Source: Scatophagus argus
Taxonomy: Eukaryota; Chordata; Actinopteri; Scatophagidae
DNA: 64,000 bases
Assembly: GCF_020382885.2 (NCBI RefSeq)
Contig: NC_058501.1
Location: forward strand, 14,894,501 to 14,958,500
Direction of reading: 5' to 3'
Under the pieces are notes generated by a model. The model did no database searches. It saw nothing but the letters and a program-made list of their open reading frames with translations, and was not told the DNA's origin. Position 1 is the first letter of the stretch. Each line of letters starts with the position of its first letter. A program made the translations under genes and the position numbers. This document shows, one piece after another, positions 49,593-61,000 of the stretch.

Positions 49593-51287
49593 GTTGCCTT
49601 GTGAATGAGAGCGATCCAACTGAAAGGTAACTTGACCAGGGAGAACAGTTGAGGTTGTTTTCAAGCTTGACAAACCAGGAAGTTCAGTTGCAGATTTATA
49701 ATGAGCATTTCTCCTTAAATAGGTGTGGCACTGATGTGAATCTCCACACAATAGTAAAAAACAGGCAGTGAAAACAAACAGAACTGCTGATTGAGGGCGG
49801 AAGTATGCTGACAAGACGGGACAAGACGGGAATGTTTTGCAGCTTAAATAGACAACCAAACAATATTTTGCAATATTTTGAGAACAATTGTGAGGAGGAG
49901 CAAGAAAGCATGCCATTGAGTCTTGCATAATAAATTAAATAAACTGTCTTGAAGCGCAGTAATTGAGTAAATGTATTAGTGATCCACGTCTTTATAACAA
50001 GAACTGTCAAAATTAAAATGTAATTTTCTCATAATATCCCTTGATTTGGCATAAATAATTCTTAAAGAATTAGAATTAGTCAAATTATTTGTGTTCTGGT
50101 TATCTGTAATGGCATCACTCTTACTATAATGTTATGTATCACTGGTTATGTTGCCCTTGATATTGTTTAATTTCATATCAATGACTAGTTACAGAGTAGA
50201 ACAGTAAACAGTTTGTTTACTGTTCATAACTCACATGTAATGTGCTTTATAAATCCTGAAGGGACTGTCACTTGGCTGCAGAAACTATTACACAGTGAAA
50301 AATTTGCAGTGATTTATTTGAATTGCTAACAGATATCAAAGTGGTAGAACAGACAGAACTAAATACGTAGCATGTCACATGGTAATGTCTGGATAAGTGA
50401 TGGTGTCGTGACCCGGAAGCTGCACTTCTGTTGTACATTTCCAATTAATATAAAGCTCCATTAGGGGTGGCACGGTGGTGCAGTGGTTAGCACTGTCGCC
50501 TCATAGCATGAGGTTAGAATCCCAGTCTGGGCCCTTCTATGTGGAGTTTGCATGTTCTCCCTGTACCTGTGTGGGTTTTCTCCGGCTTCCTCCCACAATA
50601 CCAAAAACATGCACGTTAGGTTAATTGGCTACTCTAAATTGCCCCTAGGTGTGAGTGTGAGAGTGTGTGGTTGTTTCTCTTTGTGTGTTGTGATTAACTG
50701 GTGACCAGTCCAGGGTGTACCCCGCCTCTCGTCTGTAGTCAGCTGGGATAGGCTCCAGCTCCCCCGCGACCCTGACGGATAAGGGTTATAGAAAATGGAT
50801 GGATGTATAAAGCTCCATTATCATGGCAGAGTAGTTACAGGCAGACCGAAACACTGCTAAATAAAAAATAAAGACATCTCACACAGACAATGAAGTGTGC
50901 AAATCTTAAATTCTTCTTTTTATTAAAACTCGAGATTCTCTCTTTTGCACAAAGTAGTACTATTTTAAAGACAGCAAATTCAAGAGAAGTTGTAGGTTTT
51001 GATCCATGATAATATAATGACCACTTTAAGTGAGATTTTATCTGACATGTAACGTATGTAACTTAATGTAACATGTAATGTAAGTGAGAAAGTCCCCATG
51101 AAAGTGACTTTTATTGTACCATTGCTTACAATTATTCTTGCTTTTCATATTATCTCCTCTTTAAAGCAAAAATAAAGGTTTAGATCTTGCACTCCCAAGT
51201 CACAGTGATTGTTTCTAATTCATTAAATATGAAAAGATGCGATACTGTATTCATTTGCAGTGTTGACCATATTCAGCAATAGAGAAA
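49593..51287. other. Interval between class II beta and alpha-1 genes
   Basis: On the minus strand a TATA-like ctatttaagg lies about 125 bases upstream of the beta ATG (about 49718). Apart from the SINE at 50464-50805, no gene or other named feature is recognised. Possible alpha-gene polyadenylation signals (TTTATT on +) occur at about 50918 and 51110. Confidence 0.4.
50464..50805 (+). mobile_element. tRNA-derived SINE with 15-bp target-site duplication
   Basis: A 342-bp element belongs to the widespread fish family that begins with ggcacggtggtgcagtgg. It has an A-box-like tggtgcagtggttagcac, a B-box-like ggttagaatcc, and a tail ending atggatggatg. It is bracketed by an exact 15-bp duplication, tataaagctccatta, at 50449-50463 and 50806-50820. 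The second copy of the unit has the uninterrupted empty site near 54680. Confidence 0.9.
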
Positions 51288-52360
51288 TTATTTTCTATGG
51301 TGTCCCTTGACAATTAAAAAGACTCCAACTGTGATTCCAAACAAGGCCACAGCCAGACCCACTCCACAAAAAATATCTGGTCCAAGACTGGGATGACTCA
51401 GTTTAGGTTCTGTGGAGGAAGTCAGAAAGGACATGTGTCATTATTGACACAACAAAACATTAACATTTATTATTTTTCATAAGTTCAGAACAATCACCCC
51501 AGATCCTCGTTTTGGGCTTGCTCAAGGCTATGTGCTCCACAGTGCAGCTGTAAATGTCCTCCTCCCTCGGTGTGAATGTCAGGGTAGAAAACTGGTGGAA
51601 TGTTTGATCATTATTTGGATAATATCGACTCAGCGACACCCCGTTTGACACCGGATGACCATTTTTGGTCCAGCTTACTCTGATGTCAGGTGGGTAGAAA
51701 TGATTCACAAAGCAGATGAGGCTGTTTTCAACTCCCAGCTCAACTTCCTCCGAAGGGTAGAGGACACTCTCAGGGGGGTCTTTAGTGGGCCAAGAGACAA
51801 ATAAAAACCTTCACCAACAGTTTATCAGTCACATCACAAAAGAGATGAATGTTGAGGTTAACTTACCTCTTTCTTCTGGTGGATTATTCTCTTCCTTTGC
51901 AACGACTTTTGCTAAATCTACACAGAGGTCCTTGTTTGTCAGAGCGTCTCTCATTAGACTCAAACCCACCAAAATGTGACTAGGGTCAGGATCAATAAAT
52001 TTGGGCACAGTGTAAACAATCTCCTTTCTTTGGAAATCCGTGTATAAAATTTCCTCGGCATCAAACTCAAACTGGACCTCAGCTGTGCCGTTTGTAAAGC
52101 AGCCCACCACATAGACAACTTCATGGTGAACTGAAAAGCAGTACAAAAGACATTAAAATCTTATCACATTGTCTGTATATGATCCCACACTGCAAAAACC
52201 TACAGTTTCACAATGTTTTTGCTTTGTTTCAGAAAATGTAAACAATTGAGAATAAACTGAAACAAAAGTGCAGCATTTCAGTATCATTCTTACTTTGCGA
52301 GAAGGCAGAGACGCAGTTGAGCATCAGGATTATGAGTCGATGATAAGCAGAGTGCTTCAT
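51288..52360 (-). CDS. MHC class II alpha chain, copy 1 (4 exons)
   Basis: The alpha chain of the class II heterodimer. Exons: 52294-52360 (signal, MKHSAYHRLIILMLNCVSAFSQ), 51867-52130 (alpha-1), 51498-51779 (alpha-2), 51288-51409 (connecting peptide, membrane helix, short tail ending GHHRK). Together they encode about 244 residues. Alpha-1 begins IHHEVVYVVGCFTNGTAEVQ with an N-glycosylation site and carries both expected cysteines (VVGC and DLCVDL). Alpha-2 has LICFVNHFYPPDI and YSCTVEH. The helix FCGVGLAVALFGITVGVFLIV is glycine-rich, as needed for beta pairing. The gene looks fully functional. It lies head-to-tail with the class II beta gene. Confidence 0.93.
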
Positions 52361-53378
52361 GTCTGAGCTGCAGATCTTCACTGCTTCAACTCTCAGTCTG
52401 AATGGCCCAACATGATCTGTTGACAAAAAAGGGAACACAGTCTATCATGTGACCAGATCAGGTGCCAAACCTGGGCATTTAACCACATTGTTAAAGAGCC
52501 AAGGAATGCAGACTATGAGGAAATTCTATGGGATAAAATCAGGTTAGGCTACTTAATAATATTACTACGCACAAAGTTTCATGTCAATTCTTCCAACAGT
52601 TATATAGTTATTACAGTAAAAGCCAAAAATGTCAAGCTGCTGGTGATGCTAAAGGAAAAATCAGATTATCAAAGTGGGCAGGACTTGGTTTCTTTGACGG
52701 AAATCCATCTTATTACTGTTGAGTTGGTCTTCATCTGCTCATTAACTGCACTGATATGCAATTGGCGACAGGAGTGTCACAAGTTCATTTTACCACTTTT
52801 GAACCTTCCTCAGCATCTGCTGAGTGTTGATTCTCACCTAATAACAGATCTACAGGTTATTTGTATGTTAAACACATAGAGTCAACTCACACACCTCATT
52901 TGGACTTCAATTTGGACAGCAAAAACATCTTTCGGCCTGTCAAACAAAGGAATGTAAACATAAATAAAGATAAAACATTAATAAATGATAAAAAAAATCT
53001 TGCTTTAAATCAAAAAAGTCAGACATAATTTTGACTTAATGTCAAGACTGCAATATTCTTGGTTCTTTTTCATTTTACTAAATGGCCTTTCGTAGCTATT
53101 TGTAAGTGACGGTCAGCTTAGAGCTCAGACACATTTAGATTTTCATCACTTCAGGTGATAAGCTGTGAGAGCCTCCAAACAGACCACTAAAACAAGCTCA
53201 GGCATTTAGAGAACAACAAGTGAGAAGATGTCAAAGCATCATCCAGAATGTTTGACTGACAGCTGATCTCAGTGCAGTGAAGAGATACCACAACATTCAA
53301 TTCTTAGCAACAGACATAAAGATAAAATAAGTTGAAGAGTTAAAGAATTTAACCCACTGCCCTTTAAATGACTTATGT

Positions 53379-54089
53379 CTATTTCAATTTACACAACTCA
53401 GCGGTGGTTTTATAGCAAAGACAAAGTCCAGCATGGAGGGGCTGAGTGAAGGTGGTCTGGACTCTGTGGAGGAGAGTCATGGTTTCAGAGATGCTGTAGA
53501 AGGACAGAATACCTGCACTGTGATCCAGGTACACGCCTACCTTGGAGGACAGAGGACCTGAGACAGGAGTTCTGATACTATTGTAATAAAACTCGTACCA
53601 GTCTGGGTAACAACATAACGACCAAGATTTGTCATTGAATCCAAATCTACATTCATCTGACCCCTCTGCTCTGCTGATATTGTTGTATGCGACTGTCACA
53701 CAAACTCCTTTCCCTCTCCACTCCACCTCCCAGTAACAACATCCAGTCAGACTCTGCCTACTCATTGCCTGAGGCCAATGAGTGAATCTGTTTGGGTGAC
53801 TACTATAAGACTGATGCTGTTTCATTCTTGATGCTTTTCTGTTCCCCTCAAAAAATAACAGCTGTGTGTGTGCCGTGTTTGGGTCCAGTGTGATTTCACA
53901 TGAATATTTTAAGAAGTCAGCTCTGGTCTTGAGCTGAGGCTCTGACAGTAAAACATCCACTTCTGGATGGAGGTGTTTCTCACAGTAAGAGACCAGACAG
54001 ACCAGACAAGACTTGAGGGCTTTTAGTTTTTTCCCAGTGCAGACATCACAGGCCACATCCTTGGGTCCAGCATGTCCATATCCATCCAT
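53379..54089 (-). pseudogene. Truncated TRIM copy: partial B-box fused to PRY-SPRY
   Basis: The copy lacks the RING, most of the B-boxes and the whole coiled coil. A deletion joins EKHL directly to [10 protein letters not shown] in frame, leaving an open frame of 236 residues that starts at an ATG supplied by filler sequence ([15 protein letters not shown]). The PRY-SPRY portion is almost identical to that of the intact gene (44899-46563). No TRIM promoter or normal start remains. It is most simply a pseudogene, though the open frame could still make a SPRY-only protein if transcribed. Confidence 0.8.
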
Positions 54090-54340
54090 ATCCACCTCGA
54101 TTCTGATAAAGAAAAACGTCCACAATAAAGGGTGCTGCTAACATTAGCTCAGCTTGATTCTCTGGTAATTTAAGACCCAGTTGTCTAATGTCTAAAATCC
54201 TCTTAGCTTTTGTTAAAATGATGAAGACCAAAAACTGTAAGACAGAAAAACTGAGTCCAACCATAGAAATAAGAAAATATTTTTAATAATTTTATTTCAT
54301 AGATTGAAGACAGAATTTCAATTATGTTACAGTAATTATT

Positions 54341-54654
54341 AGACAGTTATTGTGAACACTACATCATTTTTTTCATTCCATTCATTGATAACACGTGATA
54401 ATTCACGTGTCCACATCAACACCCTCTTACCCCAGTCATAAAGCTTGGGTTCCTTGAGGCTCACATGCTGAACCATACAGGTGATTTTCTCTCCTGGTGT
54501 GGGTGTAAACTCCAGATAGGAGTGGATCTGGTAGAGCCAATTCCCATTGGGCAGTTCCTCAGTTGAAGTCACATCAGATGTTGCTTCCTTTCCATTCCTC
54601 AGCCAAGTCACTCTGATTTGTTTAGGATAAAAGTTGTACACGCTGCAGAGAAGC
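54341..54654 (-). pseudogene. Class II beta-2 exon fragment in the second unit
   Basis: Nearly identical to 48117-48429 of the intact beta gene. It keeps the 3' donor side and most of the beta-2 domain (YNFYPKQIRVTWLRNGKEA to YDWG) but is cut off upstream at ctgcagagaagc. No signal, beta-1 or membrane exons remain in this unit. Confidence 0.9.
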
Positions 54655-55162
54655 TACACTTCTATTGTACATTTCCAATTAATATAAAGCTCCATTATCA
54701 TGGCAGAGTAGTTGCAGGTAGACCGAAACACTGCTAAATAAAAAATAAAGACATCTCACACAATGAAGTGTGCAAATCTTAAATTCTTCTTTTTATTAAA
54801 ACTCGAGATTCTCTCTTTTGCACAAAGTAGTACTATTTTAAAGACAGCAAATTCAAGAGAAGTTGTAGGTTTTGATCCATGATAATATAATGACCACTTT
54901 AAGTTAGATTTTATCTGATATGTAACGTATGCAACGTAATGTAACATGTAACGTATAAGTGAGAAAGTCCCCATGAAAGTGACTTTTATTGTACCATTGC
55001 TTACAATTATTCTTGCTTTTCATATTATCTCCTCTTTAAAGCAAAAATAAAGGTTTAGATCTTGCACTCCCAAGTCACAGTGATTGTTTCTAATTCATTA
55101 AATATGAAAAGATGCGATACTGTATTCATTTGCAGTGTTGACCATATTCAGCAATAGAGAAA

Positions 55163-56235
55163 TTATTTTCTATGGTGTCCCTTGACAATTAAAAAGACTC
55201 CAACTGTGATTCCAAACAAGGCCACAGCCAGACCCACTCCACAAAAAATATCTGGTCCAAGACTGGGATGACTCAGTTTAGGTTCTGTGGAGGAAGTCAG
55301 AAAGGACATGTGTCATTATTGACACAACAAAACATTAATATTTATTATTTTTCATAAGTTCAGAACAATCACCCCAGATCCTCGTTTTGGGCTTGCTCAA
55401 GGCTATGTGCTCCACAGTGCAGCTGTAAATGTCCTCCTCCCTCGGTGTGAATGTCAGGGTAGAAAACTGGTGGAATGTTTGATCATTATTTGGATAATAT
55501 CGACTCAGCGACACCCCGTTTGACACCGGATGACCATTTTTGGTCCAGCTGACTCTGATGTCAGGTGGGTAGAAATGATTCACAAAGCAGATGAGGCTGT
55601 TTTCAACTCCCAGCTCAACTTCCTCCGAAGGGTAGAGGACAGTCTCAGGGGGGTCTTTAGTGGGCCAAGAGACAAATAAAAACCTTCACCAACAGTTTAT
55701 CAGTCACATCACAAAAGAGATGAATGTTGAGGTTAACTTACCTCTTTCTTCTGGTGGATTATTCTCTTCCTTTGCAAAGACTTTTGCTAAATCTACACAG
55801 AGGTCCTTGTTATTCAGAGCGTCTCTCATTAGATTCATACTCACTGAAATGTGACTAGGATCAAGAACAATAAATTTGGGCACAGTGTAAACAATCTCCT
55901 TTCTTTGGAAATCCGTGTATAAAATTTCCTCGGCATCAAACTCAAACTGGACCTCAGCTGTGCCGTTTGTAAAGCAGCCCACCACATAGAGAATTTCATG
56001 GGGAACTGAAAAGCAGTACAAAAGACATTAAAATCTTATCACATTGTCTGTATATGATCCCACACTGCAAAAACCTACAGTTTCACAATGTTTTTGCTTT
56101 GTTTCAGAAAATGTAAACAATTGAGAATAAACTGAAACAAAAGTGCAGCATTTCAGTATCATTCTTACTTTGCGAGAAGGCAGAGACGCAGTTGAGCATC
56201 AGGATTATGAGTCGATGATAAGCAGAGTGCTTCAT
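55163..56235 (-). CDS. MHC class II alpha chain, copy 2 (4 exons)
   Basis: Exons 56169-56235, 55742-56005, 55373-55654 and 55163-55284 align to copy 1 at a constant offset of 3875 bases, so there are no indels in the gene. The signal peptide, alpha-2, membrane helix and tail match copy 1 almost base for base. Alpha-1 differs at about 14 bases, giving about 11 amino-acid changes: IPHEIL for IHHEVV, FIVLDPSHISVSMNLMRDALNN for the corresponding copy 1 stretch, and KVFAKEE for KVVAKEE. All structural cysteines and the NGT glycosylation site are kept, so it looks functional. No intact beta gene lies beside it; only the beta-2 fragment does. Confidence 0.92.
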
Positions 56236-57600
56236 GTCTGAGCTGCAGATCTTCACTGCTTCAACTCTCAGTCTGAATGGCCCAACATGATCTGTTGACA
56301 AAAAAGGGAACACAGTCTATCATGTGACCAGATCAGGTGCCAAACCTGGGCATTTAACCACATTGTTAAAGAGCCAAGGAATGCAGACTATGAGGAAATT
56401 CTATGGGATAAAATCAGGTTAGGCTACTTAATAATATTACTACACACAAAGTTTCATGTCAATTCTTCCAACAGTTATATAGTTATTACAGTAAAAGCCA
56501 AAAATGTCAAGCTGCTGGTGATGCTAAAGGAAAAATCAGATTATCAAAGTGGGCAGGACTTGGTTTCTTTGACGGAAATCCATCTTATTACTGTTGAGTT
56601 GGTCTTCATCTGCTCATTAACTGCACTGATATGCAATTGGTGACAGGAGTGTCACAAGTTCATTTTACCACTTTTCAACTGAATTGAGAGTTGCATAAAG
56701 AACCTTCCTCAGCACCTCAGCATCTGCTGAGTGTTGATTCTCACCTAATAACAGATCTACAGGTTATTTGTATGTTAAACACATAGAGTCAACTCACACA
56801 CATCACATTTTAACTTGTATTTGAAGGAAAAGCACAGGTGTGACTAATAACTTTAAAAATGGCTCTATTGCTCTACTGCTCTATTGAAGTGTTCCAGAAA
56901 GTCATGACAGTATGACAGTGAGGCAACATGAACAATTCAGACCCTGAAGCAGCTGACTAGAATTCATTAATTTTACTACATATATACCTTTAATTGAAAG
57001 AACAGTTTGGTGATTGCCATCACATTTGTATGAGATGAGGAATGAAGGCTAAAGGCTTAGAGATGTAGGATAAAGAGAAACTGCTAACAAAAACAATTTT
57101 GAAGATCAGAATATAAGGGTCAGATGGCACAGAGAATTGTAGTTTATGGGTGTGGGCTGCATAAAAATGTCTCCAAGTTTTGTGTTGTATTTTGCATATT
57201 GTATGTACTTTGGATATACACATCTGTTTCCTTAATTCAAACTAAATTTTAAAGATGCAAGCAGAACCACAATCATGACTTTGGCTTGTAATCATGTATT
57301 TTTGAAAGGTGTGGTGACTCATTGCTGTGAGGTGAACATTGTTTTTTTCTTTGCTAGCAACTGCCATAGTGTAACGTTTGAGGAGATGATTTCATATAAT
57401 AAAAAAATGCTGTTTTGCAATTCCATGTAACATGGGAGCCTGAAGTAGACAGAAGGCCTAATTGTCTAACCAACATAATTATGTGTTGATGTATTTAGTT
57501 ATATTGTGGATTAGTTTCATAATCTTCTATTACATTTTAATTTTTAGCCAGACAACGGCATTTTGTCTGAAATATCTTTGACTGAAAAATGACACAGGAC
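56236..57600. other. Interval between class II alpha copy 2 and fam171a1
   Basis: The first 560 bases are the 5' flank of the alpha gene, shared with copy 1. From about 56.8 kb the sequence is unique and no gene, RNA or named repeat is recognised. Confidence 0.45.
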
Positions 57601-57639
57601 ACACAGAAGTGAGAAACTTTCCATATGTTTTGGCTGGCA

Positions 57640-58003
57640 GGTGGCGCTGGAGGTCCGCGGGTGTCAGCGGTGTTACGCGTGGAAGAAGCCGCCTGTTGGT
57701 GCTGTTCTGGGGCATGTGGCTCAGAGGAATGAGGCCGTCTTCTTCTCTGACCCTGGTCCGTCGATGAAAAAAAAAACGACCGAGCGGCAAAGGGGCTGGG
57801 GATGCACAACGGGACAGGAGGAACACGACCATTTACAGGCGAAAAAACAGGACTGCTGATGCTGCAAAATATGGAGTGTCACCTCCGCTGCGGAATAAAC
57901 CGAGTTTACGCTGATGTGGCCGGTCAGTGACTTCGTTAAGGCTGAAGATTTGCCTTCCACTTTGTGCTCTTTTTAACCGTTTGCGTTGATCCACACATCT
58001 GCA
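57640..58003 (+). promoter_or_regulatory. fam171a1: fam171a1 5' UTR and promoter region
   Basis: GC- and CpG-richer sequence just upstream of the fam171a1 ATG contrasts with the AT-rich flank. No single core motif is decisive. Confidence 0.4.
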
Positions 58004-61000
58004 ATGATGCGGACTGTGGAGTGGAGAAGAACCGCTGCGACTCTACTCTGCCTTTTGGGATATCTTGTATCCAAAGCCGTTACCAAAACACTACCGGAGA
58101 ACACAGCCACAGAAGGTAAAAGTGCTTTAAATATTTATTTCGCTCGCTTTGTGCCAGTAAACGGACAGTTAGCTGGCTATTCTGGTGGCTAATGGTGCCG
58201 CTAGCCTGCTCGGATGCTGATGTGACCCAAACTTAGCTAACGTTAGCAAGTTAGCTGGTGGTTGAAAGAAAGCACGGAAACTTACTTAAATTGCATAGTA
58301 TTCACTGTGTTTTTTTTAACCTCATGTAGGCGTGTATGTGGAAAATATTTTGTTAGTGGCAGTGAATGAAAACATGCCCTCATATTGTCCAGAATAATGC
58401 AGCAGGGGAGTGAGTCAAGCTGCTGCGATTGCTCATTGTTTTCATCGTTATATTTAGGAAAACACTTTTTTCCGTGTTTTTTTATGTGTCCATGTGGGAA
58501 GAGCGAGACCACCTGGCTCAGGTGTCCCACAGCAAGTAGATGAGCAGCGACCACAAACTCAGGCTTTCCACTTGGCCCTTTGTGCTAGAGCTACAGCTAA
58601 GATTTATTTTCTTGATTGAGCAAGTCGTCGGTTTGTCTGCAAAATGTCAGGAAACAGTGAAAATGCTACAATTTCCGAAAGAGCAGCTTGACATATTCAG
58701 GTGGCTCGTTTTGTCCCAACTCGCAGTCCTGAACCCAAAGCTATTTAGTTTGCTATCATAAAAACAACAGCTGTTAGCTTTTAAGAAGTGAGAACCACTT
58801 TTGGCAGATAATTTAAGCTATTTATTTCTGCTCAACCTCTATAAATAAGGTCAAATAATATAGACAATATAATATAGAATATAGACAAGTATTTGATTTT
58901 GAATTTAGTTTAAATGAGTGAGTTTGTCGTTTGAAAATGAATCAGCAGTAAGCCTGTTGATGGGTGAATATAAGTTGGAAAGCCTGCATAAATCATAGTA
59001 ACCTCAAACCTTTCCTTTCATATTTAGCAATAAAGTGGGGTCAGATCGGTTTTATCCATCACTTTTATCTCTCACCTTCATGCACAAACACACGCACTAC
59101 AGTGTGTGTTTTGGTGTTTGGTACTTTACTTTGGCTGACCTACATTCGGCCCTCTCACTTCAACTGTGTTTACAGTTAGAGGTATGAATGTAAACATGCT
59201 GTAACTATTCATTTAGAAATGCCACACTGAGCGAATATTTTTCTCAAAATTGCAAGTTAGTCTGCAATATTTAACAAATTAATGATTAGTTTGGGAGTTT
59301 GTGAAGTTCTTCTCCCTTGAGGATTTGCATCGGTGTGTCATGAAAATCGGTTCAATTCAATAATAACAAGTTCTGGTAAAGAATAAAGATATAATTCCTG
59401 TGATATTTCATAATTATGGTGCTTTAAAGTTTGTACCAGCCCCTCTCCCCCGTTTTTTTTTTTTCTCTCTCTTTCTCTGGTGTTCACTTTGCCTCAGATT
59501 GACCTTCAGTTGTCCCGGTGGGAGGGTGGGAGGGTTTGAGGTCGATACTGAGGACTTCTCCTGGTCCGTCTAACAGGCAGCATGGATGAGTGGAGCCAGA
59601 CAGACAATCTACCCGCGGATATAGATCTCACTCACATTACTGCTGCCCATAATAGGCATGGCGTTGCATCTACAGCAGAAAAACATTCACCGAAGCTGGA
59701 CAAGAGCTGCCAGGAAGTAGACCAATCAAATCATATTGTCACCAGCTAGCCAAGCTTGATTTTAATCACGAGGTGGTGGTGTGAGTGCTAACAGCAGCCC
59801 ACTTTGGGCAGGATACAGGTCATGAGACAGCAAAGTAGATGGGGAGGGGAATCAACAACCTTCTTAGCCAAAGGGCAGACCCAGTGTTGGTATATAGTAC
59901 AGTACGTATAGTGGAATATTTACTGAAGGAAGATATGAAGAGAGTCCATTTGTGTTCCAGCTTGGGAGTGGAAACCTGATGATGTAACCTAATTGCTTAG
60001 TCCCCTCCTGAGTTAATGGGATTGACCATTGCTGTCTAATCTTACTTTTAATCCAGATGAGGTAAAATAGCAGACTGAACACATACTGGAATCCCTTTTC
60101 TTTATTTGTTACAGCAGAGCTTTAATATGCATGTGTGTGAGTGTGTACACACGCACGCACGCCCACACACACGCATGTCTTTAATCATTTTGCGTGTTGT
60201 CACAGATTTTGCCAGGCTTTTCCTCTCTTTTTCCCTGCTGGTAACTCATACTCATTGACTATTATGTATTTCCCTTTTTGTTCCCCTAACATTTTTAAAG
60301 GGTTTATTTTTCACCGCACTCAGAATCAGATGTTTGCTATTTATCTGAATGTTAAACAAATAGCTTCAGTCTTTGTCTTTCCCTTTGCTGTGGTTGAGCA
60401 AGTTATTACATCCAGAAACACAAACAGCCTGTTGGAGCTTGAACTTAAAATGACATGCATTGGTGTAGTAATTTACATAGACTTAAGTACTTAACTACAT
60501 AGCTTTCTTTTTGGCTTATTAATAATAGGCATGGATGGTGTAGCTTTAAAATTATATCTGTTAAAATATAAATTTAGTCTTTTACTTGCTAACTTGCTCT
60601 TGTCTTATTATCAGTTTCAGGTGATTATAGACTAAAGCATTGTTATGAATACTGTATTCCATTCCTGCCAATAGATTCCCCTAAATCCTACAAACTAAAC
60701 CTTTAAATCATTGCAGAAGAAGGAATATAGAGATGATGCAATAAAAAGGTTTTTATATGTGCACATTGAAAAGAAAAACAGGTGGATGCAAACACACTTG
60801 TGTCTGTTTGTTCATTATAGACAAAATGATTTAGGTTTGAATTGTATTTCCCCTGACATCACTTCTAGTGAGTCCCGACTTGGCTTCAAATGTTATACTG
60901 GATGTTGTGTACGAGCAATCGTGCACAGAAAGCATCTGCTTCCCCCCTTCTCTATTTGGAAGAGCCCCAAACCCACGTGCACACCCAGTGGAGGCCAGCC

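Larger units (their letters stand above)
44411..52892. repeat. Full unit of the MHC II/TRIM tandem duplication
   Basis: This stretch holds the complete TRIM, class II beta and class II alpha genes. Parts of it recur, in the same order and orientation, at 52893 to about 56795. The left boundary is near cacctcatttggacttcaat at 44411. The right boundary is where that same sequence reappears at 52893, joined to aactcacaca. Confidence 0.85.
52893..56795. repeat. Second, scrambled unit of the MHC II/TRIM tandem duplication
   Basis: This copy is pieced together from the full unit in order: 44411-45485 to 52893-53966; 46177-46283 to 53967-54073; a filler of about 22 bases; 47003-47240 to 54095-54336; 48117-48429 to 54341-54654; and 50420-52892 (without the SINE) to 54655-56795. 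Between these pieces about 4.6 kb has been lost. Retained pieces are nearly identical to their sources, so the event is recent. Confidence 0.85.

Noticed and set aside
50470-50545. tRNA-like gene suggested by A-box and B-box words
   Set aside because: It is the tRNA-derived head of a SINE with target-site duplications and cannot be folded by eye into a proper cloverleaf.
52414-52431. Possible class II X-box (minus strand reads tgtcaacagatca) upstream of alpha copy 1
   Set aside because: Only the caacagat core matches, no convincing Y-box lies at the usual spacing, and it lies very close to the ATG. The same sequence recurs upstream of copy 2 simply by duplication.
57641-57859. Short open frames on both strands just upstream of fam171a1
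   Set aside because: They lie in GC-rich 5' UTR or promoter sequence where stop codons are scarce, with no domain similarity.
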